From Galbibacter sp035306585 (lineage in GTDB: Bacteria; Bacteroidota; Bacteroidia; Flavobacteriales; Flavobacteriaceae), in the NCBI RefSeq assembly GCF_035306585.1, contig NZ_DATGNU010000008.1, positions 1 through 64,000 of the forward strand: 64,000 nt of DNA, in the 5' to 3' direction. The position numbers and the translations under genes were made by a program. Below, one piece after another: positions 51,259-60,571 of this stretch. Below the pieces are notes generated by a model. That model had not been told where the DNA came from. It made no database searches and worked only from the letters and a program-made list of their open reading frames with translations. Each line of letters begins with the position of its first letter. Within the stretch, counting starts at the first letter, position 1.

Positions 51259-52493
51259 TCTAAAGACTTTCCATTGACATACACAGTATCAATGTTATTG
51301 TTACCAAAGTCATACATTAAATAACCATAAGAGGGCAAAGCCTTGGTTATGATGAAATTAGCCATCTTTCCGGGAGTGATACTTCCATGGGTTGCGCCAA
51401 TTCCCATGGCATGAGCTGCATTTATAGTAGCGGCGTTTATGGCCTCCTCTGGATTTAATTTCATTTTGATGCATGCGGTTGATACAACCTGATTCATGTT
51501 TCCACTTGGGGAGGAACCTGGATTATAATCACTTGCTATTGCAAAGGGTATGCCAGCTCTGATGAGCTGCTTTGCAGGGCTATAAGGAATGCCGAGGAAA
51601 AAGGAACAAAGCGGTAGTGCTACTGCAATGGTATTTGAATTTTGCAGCGCGGTAATATCTTCTTCTTTTATGACCTCTAAGTGGTCTACAGTTAAGGCAT
51701 TGTATTTTAATGCGGCCTTAATGCCCCCAATGGAATTAAATTGATTGACATGCACCTTTGGAATGAGTCCGTAAGCTGTAGCAGCATCTAGGATTCTTTC
51801 CATATCAGATGTGGAAAAATATCCTTTTTCACAGAACACATCGATGTACTGAGCAAGTCCTTGTGAAACCACTTGAGGTAATACGGTTTGGATGATGTAA
51901 TCTATATAGGCTTGTTGGTTACTCTTGTATGCTAAAGGAACTGCATGAGCGCCTAAAAATGTACTTTTTATGGTGAGACTACTAGATTCTTTCAGTCGTT
52001 TTATCACGCGAAGCATTTTTAGCTCACCTTCCAGGGAAAGTCCATAACCACTTTTAATTTCTACTGCTCCTGTGCCTAAACGGGCTATGGCCTCCAATCG
52101 TTTTAAAGATTGTTGATATAAGTCATCCTCGGAGGTGTTCTCTAATGTTTTTGCCGAATTGAGGATTCCACCGCCTTTAGCAGCAATTTCTTCATAACTC
52201 AATCCATTAATGCGATCTATGAATTCCTGTTCACGGTTGCCGGCATATACCAAATGTGTATGACTATCACACCAAGAGGGAAGAACCATCTTGCCGCTTA
52301 GATCAACCGTATTATCAACTTGCAGTGTAGGGAGCTCCTCCATGGGGCCGTATTGAGATATCTTCTGATCTTCTATAAGTAGATAGGCGTTTTTAATAGT
52401 TGGAAGCTCTTTCATAGCTCCTGCTTTAAGAACAGCTGTAGGGGAGTCTCTTGTTTGTAGAAGTTCTTTTATGTTGGTAAATAGTACTTTCAT
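51255..52493 (-). CDS. hutI: Imidazolonepropionase
   Basis: The 412-residue amidohydrolase hydrolyses imidazolone-5-propionate to formiminoglutamate in histidine breakdown. Metal ligands are in WCDSHTHLVYAGNRE (HxH), FLGAHAVPL and the late VHVNQFN and ASDYNPGSSPSGN. The length is normal. No other hut genes are next to it, so the pathway genes are dispersed or outside the window. Confidence 0.93.
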   Translation of the reverse strand: MKVLFTNIKELLQTRDSPTAVLKAGAMKELPTIKNAYLLIEDQKISQYGPMEELPTLQVDNTVDLSGKMVLPSWCDSHTHLVYAGNREQEFIDRINGLSYEEIAAKGGGILNSAKTLENTSEDDLYQQSLKRLEAIARLGTGAVEIKSGYGLSLEGELKMLRVIKRLKESSSLTIKSTFLGAHAVPLAYKSNQQAYIDYIIQTVLPQVVSQGLAQYIDVFCEKGYFSTSDMERILDAATAYGLIPKVHVNQFNSIGGIKAALKYNALTVDHLEVIKEEDITALQNSNTIAVALPLCSFFLGIPYSPAKQLIRAGIPFAIASDYNPGSSPSGNMNQVVSTACIKMKLNPEEAINAATINAAHAMGIGATHGSITPGKMANFIITKALPSYGYLMYDFGNNNIDTVYVNGKSLD

Positions 52494-52860
52494 TTTGACA
52501 TCTGGTTTAACGGTTCTTAATTGAAATACGGGTGAAATTTAAAACAAAATTATACTTTATTTCTATAACTTTTCGAACGTAACTTCGGATTATATTATTA
52601 TATAATGGCAAATTAACAAATTATTATACAAAAAATAGCGCGTTAATGAAATAGCTCTCAATGGATGGATTGATGATTTTTTACCACTGTTTTTAAAGGA
52701 ATGACTTTTATAATTCAGTAAAGGAATACGGCGTTTAAATTTGAAAAATAATTCCTAGATAAAGACCTTAAACATTTAGGATAGCAGGGTAATATCTAGT
52801 ATTTTTGATAGCAATTAGCGCCATAAGAGTAATGGCTCTAAAAATTTGACTTTAATTAGG
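52494..52860 (+). promoter_or_regulatory. Divergent intergenic region and pta promoter
   Basis: The 367 bases between hutI and pta are A/T-rich and hold no gene. TATTTTTG at 52800-52807 matches the -7 consensus about 53 bases before the pta start. A short A/T palindrome lies near 52587-52608. No riboswitch-like structure was recognised. Confidence 0.4.
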
Positions 52861-54951
52861 ATGAATAAAGGAATATATATTGCTACACTAGAATCAGATA
52901 GCGGAAAATCATTAATAACCTTAGGTTTAATGCGAACCTTTTTAGGGAAAACTGCTAAGGTGGGTTATTTTAGACCTATTATCAATGCTACAAAGAGGAA
53001 GAAAGATAATCATATAGAAACTGTGCTTTCTTATTTTAATGTGGAGATGAACTATGAGGATGCTTATGCTTTTACCTCCCATCAGGTGATTGAAATGCAA
53101 AACAACAATAAGGTTGGTCAGGTCTTCGATTTAATTATTCAAAAATACAAGGCCTTAGAACAACGCTTTGATTTTGTATTAGTCGAAGGTTCGGATTTTG
53201 CAGGAGAGAGTAGTGTGTTTGAGTTTGATCTCAATGTGATGATTGCTAAAAATCTTGGACTCCCGACAATATTAGTTTCCACGGGTGTTGGTAAGACCAA
53301 GGAAGATTTGGCATTAAGCCTTCGCATGGCTTACAACACATATCGCCATAAGGATGTCAATGTGATGGCTATTGTGGCCAATAAGATCAATGTACAAAAC
53401 TTAGAAATTGCAGAGAGTGTCTTACGGGATTTTTTGCCTGAGGAAGTAGATGTTTTTACTATTCCAAGAATAGAGTCTTTGGCCCATCCAACCATGAAAG
53501 AAATTGTTGCCAATTTAGATGGCAAGGTATTATTTGGCGAGGATTTCTTGGACAATCAAACGGCTAGCTTTGGCGTAGGAGCCATGCAACTTAGAAATTA
53601 CATCACCAATCTAAAAGAGAATAGTTTGGTTATTACTCCTGGGGATCGAGGCGATATTATATTAGGGGCACTTGTGGCCAATACCTCTAGTAACTATCCT
53701 CGTATCTCTGGAATTATACTCACTGGTGGATTAATCCCAGAGGTTTCTATATTGAAACTCATCGAAGGTCTGAGTCAAGTAGTGCCAATTGTCTCTGTAA
53801 AGCAAGGTACTTTTAATGTGGCTAATAAAGTAGGGAGTATTAAAGCTAATATATATAAGGAGAGTATCTCAAAAATTGAAACCTCCATAAGTACCTTCCA
53901 GAATCATGTTAAGTTTGATTCCCTTGCCGAGCGTCTTATTAGTTTCAAACCAAAAGGAATTACCCCTAGAATGTTTCAATACGATTTAATTACTCGTGCC
54001 AAAGAGCATAAAAAGCGAATCGTATTACCAGAAGGTACTGATGAGAGAATTCTTCAGGCCACAGCTCATCTTAGGGCGATTGACATTGTGGATATAACCC
54101 TTTTAGGTGATCGGGCAAAGATCATTGAAAAGATCAATAATTTAGGTCTACAAATAGACTTGAATGATATTGAGATCATCGATCCAACTACTTCAGAAAA
54201 GTTTCTTGATTACGTAGAAACATTTTATGAATTACGTAAACACAAGAATGTCAATATGGATATTGCAAAAGACTGGATGAGTGATGTGTCCTATTATGGC
54301 ACCATGATGATTTACAAAGGTGATGCTGATGGTATGGTATCTGGAGCAGCACATACTACACAACATACTATTCGACCAGCATTGCAATTTATCAAAACTA
54401 AGCCTGGTGTTTCAGTGGTTTCTTCAGTATTCTTTATGTGTTTGGAGGATCGGGTTTCGGTCTTTGGAGACTGTGCCATTAACCCAAATCCAAATGCGCA
54501 AGAGCTAGCAGAAATTGCAATATCTTCTGCAGATAGTAGCCAATCTTTTGGTATTGAGCCGAGAGTGGCCATGCTTTCCTATTCATCAGGAAGTTCGGGT
54601 AAAGGAGAGGATGTGGATGTGGTACGAGAGGCTACAGCAATTGTCAAGTCCAAAAGGCCTGATTTAAAAGTAGAAGGCCCGATTCAGTATGATGCCGCCG
54701 TGGATATCACAGTAGCACAGAGTAAACTTCCAGATTCTGAAGTGGCTGGGCAGGCTAGTGTATTAATATTCCCCGATTTAAATACCGGTAATAACACCTA
54801 TAAAGCCGTACAAAGAGAAACAGGAGCCCTTGCCATTGGACCTATGCTACAAGGGTTAAACAAACCTGTTAATGATCTCAGTAGAGGATGTACGGTAGAT
54901 GATATTTTTAATACGGTTATCATTACCGCAATTCAAGCACAAGGATTATAA
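52861..54951 (+). CDS. pta: Phosphate acetyltransferase
   Basis: The 696-residue enzyme is of the long type: an N-terminal P-loop/BioD-like domain (IYIATLESDSGKSLITLGLM), a DRTGG-type middle domain (GDRGDIILGALVANTSSNYP), and the C-terminal PTA_PTB catalytic domain (HKKRIVLPEGTDERILQATA, DADGMVSGAAHTT, VAMLSYSSGSSGKGEDV). It swaps acetyl between CoA and phosphate. A TTG at 52846 is in frame, but the ATG at 52861 begins the P-loop domain properly. It is co-transcribed with ackA. Confidence 0.95.
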   Translation: MNKGIYIATLESDSGKSLITLGLMRTFLGKTAKVGYFRPIINATKRKKDNHIETVLSYFNVEMNYEDAYAFTSHQVIEMQNNNKVGQVFDLIIQKYKALEQRFDFVLVEGSDFAGESSVFEFDLNVMIAKNLGLPTILVSTGVGKTKEDLALSLRMAYNTYRHKDVNVMAIVANKINVQNLEIAESVLRDFLPEEVDVFTIPRIESLAHPTMKEIVANLDGKVLFGEDFLDNQTASFGVGAMQLRNYITNLKENSLVITPGDRGDIILGALVANTSSNYPRISGIILTGGLIPEVSILKLIEGLSQVVPIVSVKQGTFNVANKVGSIKANIYKESISKIETSISTFQNHVKFDSLAERLISFKPKGITPRMFQYDLITRAKEHKKRIVLPEGTDERILQATAHLRAIDIVDITLLGDRAKIIEKINNLGLQIDLNDIEIIDPTTSEKFLDYVETFYELRKHKNVNMDIAKDWMSDVSYYGTMMIYKGDADGMVSGAAHTTQHTIRPALQFIKTKPGVSVVSSVFFMCLEDRVSVFGDCAINPNPNAQELAEIAISSADSSQSFGIEPRVAMLSYSSGSSGKGEDVDVVREATAIVKSKRPDLKVEGPIQYDAAVDITVAQSKLPDSEVAGQASVLIFPDLNTGNNTYKAVQRETGALAIGPMLQGLNKPVNDLSRGCTVDDIFNTVIITAIQAQGL

Positions 54952-54996
54952 AAGAGTGTAAAGACAAAAATTAGAAGTTAAAAGTTTTAGTTAGTT

Positions 54997-56184
54997 ATGA
55001 AAAAAATATTAGTCATCAATGCAGGTAGTTCTTCCATCAAATTTCAATTAATTCGTATGCCAGGGGAAATTGTGATAGCCTCTGGACTGGTTGAAAGTAT
55101 TGGTCTTCCAAATGCCGCCATTCACTATAAATCTAAGAAGATGAATATTTCTGAAACTGTGGCGATTGAAAATCATCAAATTGGTTTAGAGCGCATTGCA
55201 TCCTTGTTGATGGATCCTGATAGAGGAGCGATTAAGAGTGTCGATGAGATCGATGTGGTTGGGCATAGGGTCGTTCATGGCGGTAAGGACTTTTCGAGTA
55301 CTGTATTTATTGACGATAATGTGAAGGCAACCATAAAACAATTATTTAGTCTCGCGCCACTTCATAATCCACATAATTATACTGGAATCGAGGTAGCGGA
55401 AAAGGTCTTTCCCAATGCGAAGAAGGTAGCAGTTTTTGATACGGCTTTTCATCAAACCATTCCAGAGCGTGCCTATAAATATGCCATCCCTGATTCCTTT
55501 CTAAAGGAAAATCACATACGATTATACGGTTTTCATGGGACTAGTCATAAGTATGTAAGTAATAAGGCGAAAGATTTTATTAGTAAGAAGAAATCTAAGC
55601 TTATTTCCATTCACTTAGGAAATGGTTGTAGTATTACAGCGGTTCAAAATGGAAAAAGTGTTGACCATTCCATGGGATTTGGTCCAGTGAATGGCCTTAT
55701 TATGGGGACCAGAAGTGGGGATATTGATCAATCTGTGATATTCTATATGGTAAAAACCCTAGGATATACTTTAGAGGAGGTTTCAGAAATACTCCACAAA
55801 AAGAGTGGAATGATCGGAATGACCGGATTTAGTGATTTACGAGAAATTGAAGATAAAGCGGAGAAAGGCGATCGAAGATGTCAGCTCGCATTAGAGATGA
55901 ATGCTTACCGAATTAAAAAGTATATCGGCTCTTATGCTGCAGCAATGAATGGTGTTGATGTTATTGTATTTACCGCTGGAATAGGGGAGAATAGTAGTGT
56001 GCTTCGACGTATGATTTGTGATGATATGGATTATTTAGGAATTGAGCTAGAAGATTACAAAAACAACGTACGATCCACCGAAAATAGAATTATAAGTAAG
56101 GAGTCTTCCAAAGTATTAGTTCTAGTGGTTCCGACCAACGAAGAACTAGAAATTGCCAAGGATTGTTTTGAGATGATCAGCTAA
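54997..56184 (+). CDS. ackA: Acetate kinase
   Basis: The 395-residue ASKHA kinase has the acetate kinase signatures KILVINAGSSSIKFQLI at the N-terminus, VGHRVVHGG, FGFHGTSH-like YGFHGTSHKYVS, SIHLGNGCS and VFTAGIGENS. With Pta it converts acetyl-CoA to acetate and ATP, or the reverse. It starts 45 bases after pta. Its stop shares CTAA with the convergent DCC gene. Confidence 0.96.
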   Translation: MKKILVINAGSSSIKFQLIRMPGEIVIASGLVESIGLPNAAIHYKSKKMNISETVAIENHQIGLERIASLLMDPDRGAIKSVDEIDVVGHRVVHGGKDFSSTVFIDDNVKATIKQLFSLAPLHNPHNYTGIEVAEKVFPNAKKVAVFDTAFHQTIPERAYKYAIPDSFLKENHIRLYGFHGTSHKYVSNKAKDFISKKKSKLISIHLGNGCSITAVQNGKSVDHSMGFGPVNGLIMGTRSGDIDQSVIFYMVKTLGYTLEEVSEILHKKSGMIGMTGFSDLREIEDKAEKGDRRCQLALEMNAYRIKKYIGSYAAAMNGVDVIVFTAGIGENSSVLRRMICDDMDYLGIELEDYKNNVRSTENRIISKESSKVLVLVVPTNEELEIAKDCFEMIS

Positions 56185-56603
56185 ACGGTGTCAAGGAATT
56201 TTGATTTAAGGGCAGGGGTGGGAATCATGCAACTGTCCTTTTTTCCAAACCATTTATATCGGTTTTTTGCGATAAATTCGTATATAGAGTCTCTTATACC
56301 TTCGGGTAATAAATAAGAAAACACCTGTAATACAGGCCATAATCCGCCAAGTTCTTTTGCAATTTCAATAGCAGCGGTAGATTTTACATAGTAAGCCACT
56401 TGTGGTTCAATGACTATTATGGAGTTGTTACTAGATGGGTCAATATGACGTTCTTCCATTAATTGTTTTCCGACCTCACTTTGCAGTGATGCAAAACGAA
56501 ATTTATCTTTACCATCGCGTTTGATTATAAAAGTAACGGTTCCTGTGCAAAGGTTGCAGATCCCGTCAAAAAGTACTATTTTTTTATTCGCTAAATCTTC
56601 CAT
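56181..56603 (-). CDS. DCC-family thiol-disulfide oxidoreductase-like protein (DUF393)
   Basis: The 140-residue protein has the DCC motif FDGICNLCTGTVTFIIKRD near the N-terminus (DxxCxxC), followed by FRFASLQSEVG and ALEI-like AAIEIAKELGGLWPVLQVF. The thioredoxin-like fold is predicted for the family, but activity is unproven. The gene stands alone on the minus strand. Confidence 0.85.
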   Translation of the reverse strand: MEDLANKKIVLFDGICNLCTGTVTFIIKRDGKDKFRFASLQSEVGKQLMEERHIDPSSNNSIIVIEPQVAYYVKSTAAIEIAKELGGLWPVLQVFSYLLPEGIRDSIYEFIAKNRYKWFGKKDSCMIPTPALKSKFLDTV

Positions 56604-56692
56604 TTTCAGTTTTTTAAGCCATGGTCAGTTTGTAATTGAACGAGTTTGTGGCACCATTTAAATCTAATACAAGGACATGAACTCTACCGTGC

Positions 56693-57388
56693 TTAACGGC
56701 AGGCATTCCATAAGGGATCCTCTGGTAATGGTGCAGTAAAGGTGAATTCTTCCTTTTTTACGGGATGGATTAATGTTAACTTATGTGCATGTAAATGGAT
56801 GCTACCGTCTTTATTACTACGATCAAATCCGTATTTTAGGTCACCTTTAATTGGACAGCCAATAGCCGATAGTTGTGATCGTATTTGGTGGTGTCTACCT
56901 GTTTCTAGATCAACCTTTAATAGGTAATAATTATTCAACTCCTTTTGTAGCTCATAGTGTAAAATGGCTTTTTTGCTATCATTTACCTGCTTTTCATAAG
57001 CATACGACTTATTTTGTTTCGGATTTCTTTTCATCCAATGCACCAAGGTGTCCGTAGGCAAAGGAGGTTTGGCTTTTGTGATAGCTAAATAGGTTTTATG
57101 AGCTTTTTTTTCTTTAAAAAGCTTGTTTAATCTTGGCAAGGCTTTCGAAGTTTTTGCGAACAACACAACACCAGTGGTAGGCCTATCAAGACGATGTACC
57201 ACCCCGAGAAATACATTTCCAGGCTTCTGATACTTTTCTTTGATATACGATTTAACAATATCCGCTAAGGGTGCATCACCTGTTTTATCTCCTTGAACCA
57301 GATCTCCTGCACGTTTATTGATGACAATAATATGATTGTCCTCGTATATTACTTGGAGATTATCCTTAGTTGATAAACGCTTTATCAT
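56693..57388 (-). CDS. RluA-family pseudouridine synthase
   Basis: The 231-residue enzyme has the catalytic motif VHRLDRPTTGVVLFAKT (Asp in HRLD), VIYEDNHIIVINKRAGDLVQ at the N-terminus and the late DLETGRHHQIRSQLSAIG. It lacks an S4 domain, like RluA and TruC. It modifies uridines in rRNA or tRNA; the target cannot be read from sequence. It starts 6 bases after panB on the same strand. Confidence 0.92.
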   Translation of the reverse strand: MIKRLSTKDNLQVIYEDNHIIVINKRAGDLVQGDKTGDAPLADIVKSYIKEKYQKPGNVFLGVVHRLDRPTTGVVLFAKTSKALPRLNKLFKEKKAHKTYLAITKAKPPLPTDTLVHWMKRNPKQNKSYAYEKQVNDSKKAILHYELQKELNNYYLLKVDLETGRHHQIRSQLSAIGCPIKGDLKYGFDRSNKDGSIHLHAHKLTLIHPVKKEEFTFTAPLPEDPLWNACR

Positions 57389-57394
57389 AAATCA

Positions 57395-58213
57395 CTAATA
57401 CTGCTCTTGATCACTAGGGAAATCTCTAGACTTAACATCAGATACATAGCTAGATATAGCCGCTGTCATCTCTTGATATAAGTTCATATAACGACGCAAA
57501 AAGCGAGGATTAAATTCATGGGTCATCCCTAAAAGATCATGTAGCACCAGCACCTGACCATCAACACCATTCCCAGCTCCAATTCCTATGACGGGGATTG
57601 AAACAGTCTCGGCCACTTCCTTTGCTAATTTAGCGGGAATTTTTTCCAGTACAATTGCAAAGCAACCAGCCCTTTCCAGGAATTTAGCATCTTCTTTTAA
57701 TTTATTCGCTTCTTCCTCTTCTTTCGCTCTAACGGTATAGGTTCCGAATTTGTAAATGGATTGCGGGGTCAGACCCAAATGCCCCATTACTGGAATACCA
57801 GCATTTAAAATTTTCTTTATGGATTCTTTAATTTCTTTTCCCCCTTCTAATTTAATAGCGTGTGCACCACTTTCTTTCATAATTCTAATGGCAGAGCGCA
57901 AGGCTTCTTTAGGATCAGACTGATAACTACCAAAAGGCAGGTCCACCACAACCAATGCCCTTTGAACACCTCTTATAACCGAGCTTGCATGGTAAATCAT
58001 TTGGTCCAGTGTGATGGGTAGGGTGGTTTCGTGTCCTGCCATAACGTTACTGGCAGAATCACCAACTAAAATACAATCCACATCGGCTCCATCTACGATT
58101 TTAGCCATGGAATAATCGTATGCCGTTAACATGGAGATTTTTTCTCCATGCTGTTTCATCTCGATTAATGATTTAACCGTTACTCTTTTATATTCTTTTT
58201 TTGCTACTGACAT
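57395..58213 (-). CDS. panB: 3-methyl-2-oxobutanoate hydroxymethyltransferase
   Basis: The 272-residue TIM-barrel enzyme makes ketopantoate for pantothenate and CoA. It has ISMLTAYDYSMAKIVDGADV, ILVGDSASNVMAGHETTLPI (metal-binding Asp), AIKLEGGKE, PVMGHLGLTPQSIYKFG and IPVIGIGAGNGVDGQVLVLH. It is first of two genes with rluA, and coaE elsewhere in the window serves the same pathway. Confidence 0.95.
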   Translation of the reverse strand: MSVAKKEYKRVTVKSLIEMKQHGEKISMLTAYDYSMAKIVDGADVDCILVGDSASNVMAGHETTLPITLDQMIYHASSVIRGVQRALVVVDLPFGSYQSDPKEALRSAIRIMKESGAHAIKLEGGKEIKESIKKILNAGIPVMGHLGLTPQSIYKFGTYTVRAKEEEEANKLKEDAKFLERAGCFAIVLEKIPAKLAKEVAETVSIPVIGIGAGNGVDGQVLVLHDLLGMTHEFNPRFLRRYMNLYQEMTAAISSYVSDVKSRDFPSDQEQY

Positions 58214-58310
58214 TGTCGTTTAATTTTCAGGTAAAAATACAGTTAAAAATAGATATTCCCGTGCGTTATGCTAAGGAATTTGTAATGGTTCGGCTTATTG
58301 GTTAATGGTA

Positions 58311-60494
58311 TTAGTTTTTCTTTTTGCCCTCTACAAGTTCTAATTGATCCAAACTGACCTTTGTGGTGAAAATGCCATAGTTAACCGTTGCTTTATTTTT
58401 CTCAATTTGGTCGATACTTCCTACTGATTTACTGTCTAGTAGTCGAACTCTGTCTCCTATCTTTAAGGTAGGTCCTGATTTTGGCGTAGCTGTTTCCTGG
58501 GCGGTTTTCTGCGCTTTTTCCTTTTTCTTTCGCTCGCGAATTTGATCCACTTGTTTTTGAACCTCCAATTCCACAACCTTTTTTTTAGCGCGTTGCTTCT
58601 TTTTCATAGCCGCAGATTCCTGTTTTCGCTTCGAGTTCTCCGTTTCTACAATACGCAAGAATTCTGAAATTAAGGGTCTTTTTTTCTTGTTAATGAAATA
58701 ATCCTCGGCAATGGTATTAATCTTATTCCCAAGGTATATCATGCGCTGGTTATGATCATATAGCAGTTGATATTGCTCAAGTTTGTCTTTTATTCGTGCG
58801 TTGAGCTCTTTTAATTTTTTTGCCTCCTGTTTTGCTTTGGATTGTTGATCCACTAGATCAGTGGAAGTTTTCTCCATTTGATTTCGTTGCTTTTGCAGTT
58901 TGGCAATAGTAGCGTCAAAGCGGACTTTTCCGCGTTCAATTTTCTTCTTGGCCCGATTAATCAAGCTATATGGGATGCCATTTTTCTGAGCAACCTCAAA
59001 TGTAAAGGAACTTCCAGCTTCCCCCAGAACTAATTTAAATACTGGTTCAAGGGTTTTATTGTCAAATCTCATATTTGCATTGGTGGCATAGGGGAGTTCA
59101 TTGGCCAATATTTTTAGATTGGAATAATGGGTTGTAATAATCCCAAAAGCTTCTTTTTCGTAGAAAACTTCTAAGAAAGTCTCGGCTAGCGCTCCACCGA
59201 GCTCAGGATCACTTCCTGTCCCAAACTCATCTATTAAAAACAAGGTTTTATCAGTACACTTGCGTAGAAAGAAATTCATGTTTTTTAACCGATAGCTGTA
59301 GGTGCTCAGGTGATTTTCTATAGACTGATTATCCCCAATATCTGTTAAAATGCGCTCGAAAAGACACATAGTAGATTTTGGATGAACAGGAACCAATAAA
59401 CCACTTTGAAGCATTAGTTGCAATAGACCCACGGTCTTTAACGTAATACTTTTTCCACCAGCGTTGGGTCCTGAGATCACGATAATGCGATTCTTTTGAT
59501 GCAGTTCAATGGTTTGTGGGTAAGTGGTCTTTAAAGCAGCCTTATTGGAACGATAGAGCAGCGGGTGATAAGCATCCACAAGGTTGAAATGGCGATCGGT
59601 GGTGATCTCTGGTAGCACTGCATTAAGTTCTCGTGCATATCTTGCCTTGGCCGCCACCGTGTCGATCCGAATCAAAAACTCCTGATAATCGATCAACAAT
59701 GCTCTAAAGGGACGTAAAAAATTAGTAAGCTCCCTTAAAATTTTTTGAATTTCTTCTTGCTCATCGTACTCTAAATTGGTAAGGGTATGGCTATACTGAC
59801 GCGTAGCTTCAGGTTCTATATATACAATACTTCCTGTTTTAGAATTACCCAAAATAGCTCCCTTTACGCGTTTTCGATACATTGCAGTAACGGCTAGGAC
59901 TCGACGGTTGTCAATAACTGTTTCTCGGATATCATCCAAATACCCAGCAGCGGTATAGGTACTTAATGCTCCACCGAAACTCTGGTTAATTTTTGTACGC
60001 ACCTGAGCGATGTCTCGTCTTATTTTCTGTAAATTAGAGGAAGCTGAATCTTTAATTTCACCAAAACGATCGATGATCCGATGGATTTCATTCTGTATAG
60101 CTTTTGTGTATTCTATGTGATGGACACTTTTGTGTAGTTCAGGATAGTAATTAGCAAATTTCTTATAACAAACAATATGGCTATTGACCGTTTCAGATAT
60201 TATTGCAATATTCCGAAACCCTTGAATATCTATAAGGCTATTTTCAACCTTCAGTAAACTAATCTCAGGAGTAATAGATTCAAAATAATGATTTGGTATG
60301 GTGTTGTCATTCTCAAATGAAGATAGATATTCGTTGGTTTGCTTTAGTGCGCTTTGGAGCGCTTCTTTGCTGGTAAACGGCGTGATTTCCAAAGCAGCTT
60401 CTTTTCCCAGTGCAGTTATACATAGCGTAGAAATCTGTTCTAGGACAGTGTGAAATTCTAGATCTTGTAAAGTTTTTGAATATATTTTGTGCAT
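58311..60494 (-). CDS. MutS2-like DNA mismatch/recombination ATPase without Smr domain
   Basis: The start at 60494 gives 727 residues beginning HKIYSKTLQDLEFHTVLEQI; the open frame reaches 60527. The MutS core has Walker A VISGPNAGGKSITLKTVG, LSTYSYRLKNMNFFL and Walker B LFLIDEFGTGSDPELGGALA, followed by TTHYSNLK. A long charged coiled coil follows (about 510-640), then a KOW-like end (GDRVRLLDSKSVGSIDQIEK). The C-terminal Smr endonuclease domain of Bacillus MutS2 is missing. MutS2 proteins act on ribosome collisions or recombination intermediates; without Smr, no cleavage activity is expected. Confidence 0.9.
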   Translation of the reverse strand: MHKIYSKTLQDLEFHTVLEQISTLCITALGKEAALEITPFTSKEALQSALKQTNEYLSSFENDNTIPNHYFESITPEISLLKVENSLIDIQGFRNIAIISETVNSHIVCYKKFANYYPELHKSVHHIEYTKAIQNEIHRIIDRFGEIKDSASSNLQKIRRDIAQVRTKINQSFGGALSTYTAAGYLDDIRETVIDNRRVLAVTAMYRKRVKGAILGNSKTGSIVYIEPEATRQYSHTLTNLEYDEQEEIQKILRELTNFLRPFRALLIDYQEFLIRIDTVAAKARYARELNAVLPEITTDRHFNLVDAYHPLLYRSNKAALKTTYPQTIELHQKNRIIVISGPNAGGKSITLKTVGLLQLMLQSGLLVPVHPKSTMCLFERILTDIGDNQSIENHLSTYSYRLKNMNFFLRKCTDKTLFLIDEFGTGSDPELGGALAETFLEVFYEKEAFGIITTHYSNLKILANELPYATNANMRFDNKTLEPVFKLVLGEAGSSFTFEVAQKNGIPYSLINRAKKKIERGKVRFDATIAKLQKQRNQMEKTSTDLVDQQSKAKQEAKKLKELNARIKDKLEQYQLLYDHNQRMIYLGNKINTIAEDYFINKKKRPLISEFLRIVETENSKRKQESAAMKKKQRAKKKVVELEVQKQVDQIRERKKKEKAQKTAQETATPKSGPTLKIGDRVRLLDSKSVGSIDQIEKNKATVNYGIFTTKVSLDQLELVEGKKKN

Positions 60495-60571
60495 AAAACG
60501 TGAGCCAATAGCTAATTTAGCATGCAAATTTACTAATATTCACCTGTTTTTAAAGTAGCTTTTTAGCTATT

